Assembly (NCBI GenBank): GCA_041741535.1 | Contig: JBGSJV010000082.1 | Coordinates: forward strand, 18,425 to 82,424 | Source of the DNA: M30B19 sp041741535 | GTDB lineage: Bacteria; Planctomycetota; Planctomycetia; Pirellulales; Pirellulaceae | Reading direction: 5' to 3' | Length of the DNA: 64,000 nucleotides | Part shown: piece by piece, positions 9,074-16,967 of the stretch | Position numbering within the stretch: position 1 is the stretch's first letter | Layout: every line of letters starts with the position of its first letter | The notes under the pieces: generated by a model | What the model was told of the DNA's origin: nothing | Database searches by the model: none | What the model saw: the letters and a program-made list of their open reading frames with translations, nothing else | Program-made: the position numbers and the translations under genes

Positions 9074-9175
9074 AGGATGTGCATCTGGTTCATTGGCACT
9101 TGCATGTTCGTGACTTTCGTGTTTTTCGTGGTAAATGTTTCGAACCACGAAAAGCACGAAAGGCACGAAACAACG
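9074..9175. repeat. 102-bp hairpin repeat, copy 2
   Basis: Second copy. TTTCGTGTTTTTCGTGGT (9115-9132) pairs with 9144-9161 at 17 of 18 positions around an 11-nt loop, and the stem continues outward past a 2-nt mismatch for six more pairs. Such long intergenic hairpins without a gene are typical of REP/MITE-type elements. Confidence 0.9.
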
Positions 9176-9257
9176 AGAACATGAGAAAAGACGCTGCGGA
9201 ATGGACTTCGGCCAGCGGCCGTTGGGGGTTGGATTCGCCAGTCAAACAACTGGTCCG

Positions 9258-9357
9258 CAGGAATCTGGAAGCAGGAATCTGGGGACAGAGCAGGAATCTG
9301 GGGACACACATGAGTGTCCTGCGTGTCCCCAACTTTCCCGTGTCCCCAACTTTCCCG
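9258..9357. repeat. GGGGACA-type short repeats
   Basis: 'caggaatctgg' occurs three times (9258, 9272, 9291), and 'gtgtccccaactttcccg' occurs twice in tandem with a 17-bp period (9323 and 9340). The GGGGACAC and GTGTCCCC blocks are complementary, so the unit folds as a hairpin. I recall such blocks as intergenic REP-like repeats in related genomes, unverified here. Confidence 0.7.
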
Positions 9358-9360
9358 GAA

Positions 9361-9430
9361 CGCTTAGCGGCGCGTGATTCGTCGGATTCCCGCCGAACCA
9401 CGCTCTGCTAACCGGTTAACTCGGGAGGCT
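9361..9430 (-). repeat. Dispersed palindromic element, copy 3
   Basis: Third copy of the element at 5245 and 5391, here inverted, with only a few substitutions over 70 bp. It keeps the 'ttaaccggttag' core and the long hairpin, and sits about 80 bp beyond the stop of the DUF1501 gene. Confidence 0.85.
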
Positions 9431-9510
9431 TATCAAGTTCACAAAAAAACGTCATTGGGCTTTGTGAGTACCGGATGCCGTCCAATTACGACGACCAAGC
9501 CTACGCGATG

Positions 9511-10965
9511 CTACGATAGAATCTTTTCAATCACCCGACCGTGGACATCCGTCAATCGACGATCGATCCCTCCGGTGCGCACGACGAGCCGTTGGTGATC
9601 GATGCCCAATAAATGTAAGATCGTGGCGTGAAAGTCGTGACAGTCGGTTTTGTCCACCGCGGCCTGATAACCCAACTCGTCACTTTCCCCCAGCGCAACT
9701 CCGGGACGCACTCCGGCACCCACCAACCAGCTCACAAACGTTCCGCGATTGTGGTCGCGCCCCACGCCGCTCTGCGCAAATGGTGTCCGCCCGAATTCCG
9801 TCGTCCAGATCACCAACGTATCTGCCAAGAGCCCGCGCGATCGCAAGTCTTCCACCAACGCGAACATTGGTTGATCGACGCTCAAGGCCATCGGCGGAAG
9901 TTCGTTAGGGATGCTACCGTGATTGTCCCAGTTATTTACGGCTCCTTGCGGTCCACTCCAAACTTGGACAAATCGAGTTCCCCTTTCGATCAATCTCCGG
10001 GCCATCAAGCAGCGTTTTCCAAAATCGGCAGTGGCCGCTTGGTTCATGCCGTAGGCTTGCAAGGTCGCGTCCGTTTCGCCCGACAAGTCAAACACACTAG
10101 GAGCGGCCAATTGCATGCGCGCCGCCAATTCGCCCGCTGCGATCTGGGATTCTAGTTGCGAGTCATTGTGCTGGGCGATCGCGTGTTGTCGGTTCATTTC
10201 GCCGAGTAGCTTTTGGGTCGCCAAGTCACTCGCCCCGTGTGCGAATTCGAACTCCCGCGGAGCATGCAAGTGAGGCACCACGTCCGGTCGATGAACATCC
10301 AACAGCGTGCCTTGATACTGCGCCGGTAGAAATCCGGAACTGAAGTTGCCTTTTTGGTTGTAAGGTAGTCCGCGTGGATCTGGCAACACTACAAACGCGG
10401 GCAACTCTTCACTCACGCTGCCCAGCGCGTAACTGATCCATGAACCCATGCTGGGAAACCCCGGCAAGATAAACCCGGTGTTCATCATGTAACTGGCCGG
10501 TCCATGCACATTGGATTTTGAAGTCATGGCCATCAAGAAAGTCAATTGATCGACGATCTTCGCTTGGTGCGGAAACATACTGCTGACCCACCGCCCGCTT
10601 TCACCGTATTGCTGAAAGGTGAACGGACTTTTCATCACCGCACCGGCGGGTCCGGTAAATCCTTCCGGCTTTTCCGTCGGCCCCAGCATTTGGCCATGAT
10701 ATTTTTCCAGGGCCGGCTTGTAGTCGAACGTGTCCATGGGACTGGCCCCGCCGTTCATGAACAACTGGATTACACGTTTCACTCGGGCCGGATGATGCAA
10801 TCCATCTTGGACCTTCGAAGTTGTATCGTCATTGCCAACCGCAAATCCTTCGCCGCTCAACCAGCCAGTCAAAGCCAGGCTGCCAAATCCGCCACCCGCG
10901 TTGGCCAACCATTCCCGGCGCGAAAATGTCGGGCTTCGCTGCTCAATCCACATATAAAAACTCAT
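9511..10965 (-). CDS. DUF1501 family protein (sulfatase/phosphatase-like fold)
   Basis: A 484-residue secreted or exported DUF1501 protein, a family of the alkaline-phosphatase/sulfatase superfamily that is greatly expanded in planctomycetes. Near the N-terminus is a twin-arginine-like signal, 'SRREWLANAGGGFGSLAL'. The body has the family text 'FMNGGASPMDTFDYKP' and, late in the chain, 'VIWTTEFGRTPF' and 'GRDHN', which hold likely metal or substrate residues. The start ATG overlaps the end of the DUF1553 gene by 23 bp, showing translational coupling. DUF1501 genes almost always pair with a DUF1549/DUF1553 gene, and their products are thought to act together, possibly in polysaccharide breakdown; the reaction is not established. 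Confidence 0.9.
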   Translation of the reverse strand: MSFYMWIEQRSPTFSRREWLANAGGGFGSLALTGWLSGEGFAVGNDDTTSKVQDGLHHPARVKRVIQLFMNGGASPMDTFDYKPALEKYHGQMLGPTEKPEGFTGPAGAVMKSPFTFQQYGESGRWVSSMFPHQAKIVDQLTFLMAMTSKSNVHGPASYMMNTGFILPGFPSMGSWISYALGSVSEELPAFVVLPDPRGLPYNQKGNFSSGFLPAQYQGTLLDVHRPDVVPHLHAPREFEFAHGASDLATQKLLGEMNRQHAIAQHNDSQLESQIAAGELAARMQLAAPSVFDLSGETDATLQAYGMNQAATADFGKRCLMARRLIERGTRFVQVWSGPQGAVNNWDNHGSIPNELPPMALSVDQPMFALVEDLRSRGLLADTLVIWTTEFGRTPFAQSGVGRDHNRGTFVSWLVGAGVRPGVALGESDELGYQAAVDKTDCHDFHATILHLLGIDHQRLVVRTGGIDRRLTDVHGRVIEKILS

Positions 10966-13900
10966 TGCTGTTGATCAACAAACGACAGACCGCCGCCATC
11001 CCATGTTCCTCCGCCAATAAGCGCAATGCGACCACTTCGGCGTCCGTTGCCGATCGCAACCACGCGTGCTGAACCGCCAATCGAATCGCGTGCTCAAGCG
11101 CAGCTTGCTCTGCTTGCTCGCTTTCGAATGCGTTCTTGACTTTCGTTTGACATTGCTGGGCCCAGACCTGGGCATGATGCAACACAAAGCGATGGTTCAA
11201 GAGCGTGAGTGTTTGCAGTGGAGAAGTTGACTGGTGACGCTGCGGCGCCAACAGTCCCAAGTCAGGAAAGTCCAACGCCTCGAACAAGGGATCGGGAATC
11301 CCACGCCACACGACTCGATAAATGCTGCGCCGACCTGCCCCAGGTCCATCCAAATCAAAATCGTCGTAATGCAACTTGGGCGTGACCTGCGGCCCGGGAC
11401 TCTCGCGAAAATACTTCACGCCGGGGCCACCCATGGTCAGGTCCAAACGTCCACTCAAAACCAGGACACTGTCGCGAAACGATTCGGCATCCAACCGTCG
11501 CCTCGACCATCGCGCGTACCAGCGGTTTTCCGGATCGTCTTGCTCACCAGTCCCCATCGAAAGCCCGGAGTTTGTAGTGGATCGCTCCGCGATCCTCTGA
11601 CGTGTCTTTCCATCCTCCGCGATCCCCGGTTGTGTCGTTCGATCCTCCGCGATCCCCGGTTGTGTCGTGGATCGCTCCGCGATCCCCGGTTCATTTGCGG
11701 ATCGAACCACAACTGCCTCGCTGCTCCGTTGATACGCTTCGCTTGTACAAATCAGTCGATGCAAATGCTTGAGCGAACCGGTATCTCGTAATTCGCAGGC
11801 CAACCAATCCAGCAATTCTGGATGCGACGGCAATTCCCCCATGTGGCCGAAGTCGTTGACCGTGTTTGTAAGGCCGCGACCGAAGTGATAATACCAGACG
11901 CGGTTGGCCATGCTCCGCCAAGTCAATGGATTGTCGGAATGAACAATCCAGTCGGCCAACGCCGCGCGACGAAAGACTTCGTCCGCCGTCGGATCAAGGG
12001 CGAACCGTGGCGCTGCATGAGTCAATGCGGACAACGCACCAGGACTTTCGACGTCGCGCGGTTTTTCCAAGTCGCCGCGAGTCAGCACATGAATGGTCCG
12101 CGGCTGCGGAACTTGCAAGCGACCGCGTTCGTTTTCCACGTCTTTTCCCGCCGCGTAGAGTCGTCCCGGTTCCGGCAACAACTTCAAGCGCTGCTCCGCA
12201 AACTTGGCGACTATTTCGCCGCGAAGCTTTTGTGATTGCTCGACAGTTCGCTCGTGCGGCGGAATTTGCTCGATCGCCTGACTTTCGTTCGACAAAGCAA
12301 CCGCGTGAAGCGCGTCACCTTCGCAAACCGACATGGCAAAGCGACCGATCACGTGGGAGCCGCCGTGGGTTTGCCGCAAACTCACCAGGATCTTGCCCTG
12401 AGGTTCAACTTGCAGCGGTTGACTCAGCACAAAGATCCCATGATGGGGCTGCCCAACATGAGGATGAATCGCCCACGCGGATTGCGGATTGCCATCGATG
12501 GCGTGTTCGATCGTCCACCCGTCTTGATTGAAGTCCGCCGTGGCCGCGGCGATGGTCAACTTCGTCGGCACGGCATTGCCCGGCGAGAAATAGTGCACTG
12601 CGATTTCATTGAGATGCAAGTTGCCATTCGCCGCGCGGCCGGGTCCCTGGGCGGGCAACGAATCATGGGGCAACACATCCAATCGCAGAGCGGTTACTGT
12701 CGCCAGTGCGGTCGTTCCGGTGACGACAAACGTCTCTTGTTCGGGGTTGGGCCCTCCAGCCAAGATTGATCCATCTTCCAATCGCTGCAGTTCCGCCCCG
12801 CCATTCGAGTAAAGAGTCTCGTAGGTCAACGGTGACCACCGCGGAGGTTTGGCGGCTTGCCACTGCTGCATGATCTCGTCGGCCTCGGCGGTTTGCAGCC
12901 ATGACGAATTAGGGACCTTGGCTTGATTCAACACGCGTTGCCAACGTTGACGTTCGGTCGCCACGGTCACATCCGAGTCGTAGCGGATCTCCCCTTTCAA
13001 AACTCCGGCAAACACCGCCTGCAGCGCAAAATAATCTTGTTGGGAGATCGGATCAAATTTGTGCGCGTGACAGCGCGCACAATTGGCCGTGGTACTAAGC
13101 AGCGAGCCACAGACCTGAGTCACCAAATCATCGCGATCCAAGTACTCGAACGATAGGGGCGCGGTGGCCGCTGCACTTTGATCGTACGGCCCAGCGCCCA
13201 AGAAACCCAACGCAGCCAGCGAAGTTGGATCTTCGGGAAAGAAATGGTCCGCCGCCAATTGCGCGCGAATAAAATCGGCCCAGGGCAAATCCTTATTCAA
13301 CGCGCGGATGACGTAGTCGCGATATGGCCAAGCGTGGGGGCGAAAGACATCGTGTTCAAAGCCGTGCGAATCGGCATAGTGAACCGTGTCCAACCAGTGC
13401 CGAGCCCAACGTTCGGCATATTGCCGTCGCGCCAGACATTCCTCAACCAATCTTGTCCAAGCGTCAGGCGACGCATCCTGTTCGAAGGCATCCAATTCAC
13501 CCAACGTGGGGTGCATCCCCAAAAGATCGATCCACAATCGTCGCATAAGCGTGCGACGTTCGGCGCGAGGTTGAGGTGACAAGCCTTGCTCGATCAGCGC
13601 TTTTTCGATCCACGCATCGATCGGATGCTTGGCATCAGACACTAGGCTCGACGGTGAATCTGGCAACTTTGGTCGTAACAAAGGTTGCAACGACCACCAA
13701 GGGGAACGATCCGCATCTTCGGTGGTTGGCCGAGCGACTCGTGGATCGACGGCCCCGCTCTGGACCCATTGCTCCAGTTTGGCGATTTCCTCATTGCTGA
13801 TTTTTTCGGCCGGCATTTGCAGGTCGGGGTCGACATGCCGAACCGCGCGTATTAGCCAACTGTTCTCGACGTCGTTGGGCACGACGGCCGGTCCACGATC

Positions 13901-14170
13901 GCCGCCGTTGGCCCACCCGCTCCTCCAGTCCAAGGCCAGGCCACCTTCCATCGTGCCGGCTTGATGAGAATGACATTCGTAGCAATGTTGCTGCAAGATC
14001 GGCTGGATTTCCCGAACAAAATAGTCGGCTTCATCGTCGTCCGCTGCGAATACAGTGGTGCCCGCCCACGATACCATCCATAGCCCGATATGGGACCAAA
14101 CACCGGCCATCAAGTCGTAACGACGACGGGCAAAAACGATCAGGCGGGATTTTTCGTGATGGACCATCAT
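10943..14170 (-). CDS. PSCyt1-DUF1549-DUF1553 domain protein
   Basis: A 1,075-residue exported protein, first gene of the pair with DUF1501. An N-terminal hydrophobic segment is followed by a planctomycete cytochrome-c-like domain with CYECH at residues 63-67, then DUF1549 with a second haem-type motif CARCH in 'CARCHAHKFDPIS', a concanavalin-like insert around residues 430-620, and DUF1553 at the C-terminus ('NRVWYYHFGRGLTNTVNDFG', 'RRLDAESFRDSVL'). Haem binding in the periplasm is expected. Residues about 822-866 hold an in-frame 10-residue tandem repeat encoded by a palindromic DNA repeat (listed separately) inside DUF1553. The start at 14170 has only a weak ribosome site; an in-frame ATG at 14110 is an alternative. 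Confidence 0.9.
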   Translation of the reverse strand: MMVHHEKSRLIVFARRRYDLMAGVWSHIGLWMVSWAGTTVFAADDDEADYFVREIQPILQQHCYECHSHQAGTMEGGLALDWRSGWANGGDRGPAVVPNDVENSWLIRAVRHVDPDLQMPAEKISNEEIAKLEQWVQSGAVDPRVARPTTEDADRSPWWSLQPLLRPKLPDSPSSLVSDAKHPIDAWIEKALIEQGLSPQPRAERRTLMRRLWIDLLGMHPTLGELDAFEQDASPDAWTRLVEECLARRQYAERWARHWLDTVHYADSHGFEHDVFRPHAWPYRDYVIRALNKDLPWADFIRAQLAADHFFPEDPTSLAALGFLGAGPYDQSAAATAPLSFEYLDRDDLVTQVCGSLLSTTANCARCHAHKFDPISQQDYFALQAVFAGVLKGEIRYDSDVTVATERQRWQRVLNQAKVPNSSWLQTAEADEIMQQWQAAKPPRWSPLTYETLYSNGGAELQRLEDGSILAGGPNPEQETFVVTGTTALATVTALRLDVLPHDSLPAQGPGRAANGNLHLNEIAVHYFSPGNAVPTKLTIAAATADFNQDGWTIEHAIDGNPQSAWAIHPHVGQPHHGIFVLSQPLQVEPQGKILVSLRQTHGGSHVIGRFAMSVCEGDALHAVALSNESQAIEQIPPHERTVEQSQKLRGEIVAKFAEQRLKLLPEPGRLYAAGKDVENERGRLQVPQPRTIHVLTRGDLEKPRDVESPGALSALTHAAPRFALDPTADEVFRRAALADWIVHSDNPLTWRSMANRVWYYHFGRGLTNTVNDFGHMGELPSHPELLDWLACELRDTGSLKHLHRLICTSEAYQRSSEAVVVRSANEPGIAERSTTQPGIAEDRTTQPGIAEDGKTRQRIAERSTTNSGLSMGTGEQDDPENRWYARWSRRRLDAESFRDSVLVLSGRLDLTMGGPGVKYFRESPGPQVTPKLHYDDFDLDGPGAGRRSIYRVVWRGIPDPLFEALDFPDLGLLAPQRHQSTSPLQTLTLLNHRFVLHHAQVWAQQCQTKVKNAFESEQAEQAALEHAIRLAVQHAWLRSATDAEVVALRLLAEEHGMAAVCRLLINSNEFLYVD
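11578..11702 (-). repeat. 30-bp in-frame tandem repeat inside the DUF1553 gene
   Basis: About four units of 30 bp, each containing a 'ggatcgctccgcgatcc'-like palindrome or its variant. In the reading frame they encode 10-residue units of type 'TTQPGIAEDR'. The multiple of three keeps the protein open. The repeat falls in a spacer between conserved DUF1553 blocks. Confidence 0.85.
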
Positions 14171-14415
14171 TCTCGCGGCTTGTCCTAATTCACCATTCGG
14201 AGCAGTCAGTCGCTGTACCTAGTATAACAACGTCCCTCCCAAAAAGCAGCGAGCAATAGAAACTGCAGGTCCACGCTTTAATCTGAACAATAGTTGGGAC
14301 ACCCCGCCCCATTTGTGCGTTGTCACTCCATATAATGAAGCGCGTCACCCAAAAATTGGTAGCCACGTTTCAGCAAACGTCGCTACCGAGGCCATCCTAA
14401 GCTGGAGCCGATACG

Positions 14416-14862
14416 ATGTGGAAGTGCCCGAATTGTCATGAAGAAGTTGACGAGCATTTTGATCTCTGCTGGAATTGTGGATCGGATGGGTTGGGCATTG
14501 TCACTGCGGAGTTCGCTCCCGAAGATCTTATCGTCAATGAACCCGTCCAAGGCTCCAACCGTCAGAACACCACGTATCGCTTCAGCATCCTGGCGATTAT
14601 TGGTCTGATGACCTTGATTTCGGTGGCTTTCCAAGTGGTTAGTTTCGGTCGTGAGACATTCTTGCTCGGGTTGCTTGTGTTCGCTTGTCCAATCGCCGTG
14701 TTTTTCTATTTGCTCGGCTTTAAGGACGGTCCGTTGGATCCACTATTCCGCGACTGGAGGGGTGGGTCTGATTCCAAACCTCAATCACCGCAAGAATCCG
14801 ACGCGATCGTCTTCCACCACTCAAACGAACCGCATTCAATTGGTAAAAGGGAACCGAATTAA
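14416..14862 (+). CDS. Zinc-ribbon membrane protein
   Basis: A 148-residue protein that begins with a zinc ribbon: CPNC at residues 4-7 and CWNCG at 18-22. Two closely spaced hydrophobic helices follow ('FSILAIIGLMTLISVAFQVV' and 'FLLGLLVFACPIAVFFYLLGF'), then a polar tail. GGAG lies 9 bp before the ATG. Similar small proteins that join a zinc ribbon to membrane helices are common in planctomycetes and have no known function. It lies 300 bp upstream of the retron-like unit on the same strand, but nothing in it suggests a retron effector. Confidence 0.7.
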   Translation: MWKCPNCHEEVDEHFDLCWNCGSDGLGIVTAEFAPEDLIVNEPVQGSNRQNTTYRFSILAIIGLMTLISVAFQVVSFGRETFLLGLLVFACPIAVFFYLLGFKDGPLDPLFRDWRGGSDSKPQSPQESDAIVFHHSNEPHSIGKREPN

Positions 14863-15125
14863 CGATCGGCTCATCGCCAGAACTCCGTGGTACTTTGGGA
14901 TATTCAGGCCGACCAAAACGTCATGCAAGCCACGTTTGATGCAACCCTCACACGACTCATCTGGATCTACGATATTCTTACCGTCCATGACAACCGTGGA
15001 CGCACACATCGACTACGCGTTTTACCCCGGACCCACTAAGCCAAGAGCCGATTTCCAAGGATTCTAATCCACTGCGACGCCCCATCACCGCCAGCTTCAA
15101 CTCAAGAAGGAACGAGTAAATTTGC
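14863..15125. other. Intergenic region before the retron-like unit
   Basis: About 260 bp with no gene, repeat or strong hairpin that I can see. Short open frames here have no family character. Confidence 0.5.
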
Positions 15126-15154
15126 TTGACTGGTCGCCCGACCTGGGATATACA
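15126..15154 (+). promoter_or_regulatory. Sigma-70-type promoter of the retron-like RNA
   Basis: TTGACT (15126-15131) and TATACA (15149-15154) are separated by exactly 17 nt. Start of transcription is expected 6-7 nt after the -10 box, at 15160-15161, which is where the first inverted-repeat arm of the RNA begins. Confidence 0.75.
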
Positions 15155-15160
15155 AATGGT

Positions 15161-15352
15161 GTCTTTCGTCCAAGTTCGTTGAATCTTCGGGTGTTTGCAC
15201 CTTGCTGCGTTTGCGAAAGCGAATGTTGGCAACGATTCGACTTCGGCGGGGTTACCCCGTCGTTCGCTCGGTAGGCTGGCTTTTCAGGCTGTGGCAAAGT
15301 GCGCCCTCGCGCACGATACCACAGCGCACACAAGTTCGGTTGGACGAAAGAC
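15161..15352 (+). ncRNA. Retron msr-msd-like RNA
   Basis: A perfect 13-bp inverted repeat, GTCTTTCGTCCAA (15161-15173) with 15340-15352, has the position and role of the a1/a2 arms of retron RNAs. Between the arms are five hairpins: GGTG-TTTG-CACC (15190-15201), CGTTT-GCGA-AAGCG (15208-15221), CGAATGTT/AACgATTCG (15220-15239), CGGCGGGG-TTA-CCCCGTCG (15244-15262), and a long one, GCTGTGG..GTGCGC-CCTC-GCGCAC..CCACAGC (15288-15325). The first two suit msr and the last suits the msd stem. The second and third share two bases and may be alternatives. G15174, directly after a1, is the natural candidate for the branching guanosine. The reverse transcriptase gene follows about 100 bp downstream. No msDNA has been shown; the call is by architecture. 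Confidence 0.8.
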
Positions 15353-15455
15353 GTTTTTTGTTTGGCAAAATACTGAAGTACGCAAGCGTGCGTCGACCTG
15401 CAAAACTAATCAGCGTCGATCACGCGCATCCCCACTCGTTTTTAAGGCCGGCTGA

Positions 15456-16808
15456 TTGGTTTTTGAGCAACTGGCCCAGCTACTGTTGGATTCTGATTGG
15501 ACCTACGAGTCGCTTGAGCATCGATTGTCGGCAGTCTATCGACCGACGAATAGAAGATCGGTATTTCGCCGCGTTTCCAAAAGCAACCCTGCGTTGTTGG
15601 CCGCCAGTATTTCGTTAGCGTTCCCCTATCCACCAAGTCGAACTCGGTTGACGGAATTCTTACGACTCTCGCCGGGGTCAGGTCGCGGATTGCGATACAG
15701 CGAAATTCAACGAGCGATCTTGGAGAACCAGCTAGACGGCAGTCAAATGCGACAATCCGTCGCCGCGACTCTGGGTTGGAAGTATCCCCCGATCGGAAAC
15801 CTGCGCGAGCTCTCGGATTGTCTCGGCACGTTGGACAAAACTCTGAATTGGTTGACCAAAGGACCCCAAGGCTACGGAGCGGGAACGGAACATTATCGCG
15901 TGCATGTCATTGCCAAGCGATCCGGCGGTGTCCGGCTGATCGAAGCCCCCAAGGCGCGACTAAAGCGTATTCAACGTGAGATCCTCAATCAGATTCTCAA
16001 TCAACTACCGACGCACACGGCGGCCCATGGTTTCGTTCGCCAGCGTTCGACCTTGACGCACGTTCAACCGCACGTGGGGCAAGCATGGATTCTGCGCATG
16101 GATCTGGAAGACTTCTTTCCGTCGATCGATGGAGCAAGAATTTTCGGCCTGTTCCGCAGTTTGGGTTATCCCTACGAGGTGACCCAGTCGCTCACGAACT
16201 TGACGACCAGTGTATTGGGGACGGAGACGATTCGAAAATCACTAATGGGAAATTTTGGGCAAGAAGCCAGCGAACGAATGGTTGCCGAATTAGCCCGCCT
16301 GTATTTTCGGCGACACTTGCCACAAGGCGCGCCGACGTCGCCCGCATTGGCGAACTTGGTCGCGTATCGCTTCGATTGCCGGTTGACTGGCTTAGCGAAC
16401 GCCTACGGTGCCAACTATTCGCGTTACGGCGACGATCTTTTGTTTTCGAGTCCAACGATCATGAAGCGAAGTCTGATCAAGATGGCCGACCAAGTGGCGT
16501 CGATCGCTTGGGAAGAGGGTTTCCGAGTCCGACATCGCAAAACGGCCATGATTCCGAACTCGCAACGACAAACGGCCGTCGGGATCGTGCTCAACCATCG
16601 TCCAAATCTGGTTCGACACGAATACGACTTGCTAAAGGCAATTCTCTATAACTGTGTTCGATTTGGTCCCCAGAGCCAAAATCGGTCGGCTCATGACCAC
16701 TTCGCGGCCCATCTGCTTGGCCGAATCCACTGGCTTCGAAGTCTGCACTCCGCCCACGGAGAAAAACTACTTCAGTTGTATCAACGAATCGAGTGGACGA
16801 CTGGTTGA
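15456..16808 (+). CDS. Retron-type reverse transcriptase with N-terminal extension
   Basis: A 450-residue reverse transcriptase. Catalytic blocks in order: 'KRSGGVRLIEAP' (154-165), 'HGFVRQRS' (191-198), 'RMDLEDFFPSI' with Asp216, 'LPQGAPTSPALANL' (288-301), 'YSRYGDDLLFSS' with Asp326/327, and 'RQTAVGIVLN' (371-380). QGAPTSP and the HGF block point to retron enzymes rather than group II introns or DGRs. Two retron-specific motifs are altered: NAxxH reads HVQPH and VTG reads AVG. About 115 residues precede the usual start of retron enzymes; myxobacterial Mx162-type enzymes also carry an N-terminal extension. It should prime on the 2'-OH of its own RNA to make msDNA, probably for phage defence. 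The TTG at 15456 follows a stop at 15453 and has AAGG about 8 bp upstream; no ATG precedes residue 98. No effector gene adjoins. Confidence 0.9.
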   Translation: MVFEQLAQLLLDSDWTYESLEHRLSAVYRPTNRRSVFRRVSKSNPALLAASISLAFPYPPSRTRLTEFLRLSPGSGRGLRYSEIQRAILENQLDGSQMRQSVAATLGWKYPPIGNLRELSDCLGTLDKTLNWLTKGPQGYGAGTEHYRVHVIAKRSGGVRLIEAPKARLKRIQREILNQILNQLPTHTAAHGFVRQRSTLTHVQPHVGQAWILRMDLEDFFPSIDGARIFGLFRSLGYPYEVTQSLTNLTTSVLGTETIRKSLMGNFGQEASERMVAELARLYFRRHLPQGAPTSPALANLVAYRFDCRLTGLANAYGANYSRYGDDLLFSSPTIMKRSLIKMADQVASIAWEEGFRVRHRKTAMIPNSQRQTAVGIVLNHRPNLVRHEYDLLKAILYNCVRFGPQSQNRSAHDHFAAHLLGRIHWLRSLHSAHGEKLLQLYQRIEWTTG

Positions 16809-16967
16809 ACAGCCGAACCGTGGGTGCTTCCCGATGCTAGCAACGAAAATCGAATCAAGCGGTTTTGCTGATTTTGCCGATGACGACTAGGAGCGGTTGT
16901 CGCCGAGCGTTGGGGGCTGGGCAATCGTGTCGTGCTTCGTTCATTTCTTAGATTGGCAAGTTGCTGC

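Noticed and set aside
14416..14862. Zinc-ribbon membrane protein as retron effector
   Set aside because: It lies 300 bp before the retron promoter with its own ribosome site and lacks any toxin or nuclease motif; nothing links it to the reverse transcriptase.
15202..15618. Open frame of about 138 codons over the retron-like RNA
   Set aside because: It runs through the hairpins and the a2 arm and is out of phase with the reverse transcriptase; it has no family character.
15456..16808. Group II intron or DGR reverse transcriptase
   Set aside because: No maturase or intron RNA domain V, no template or variable repeat, and the motif QGAPTSP with an upstream a1/a2-type RNA favours a retron.
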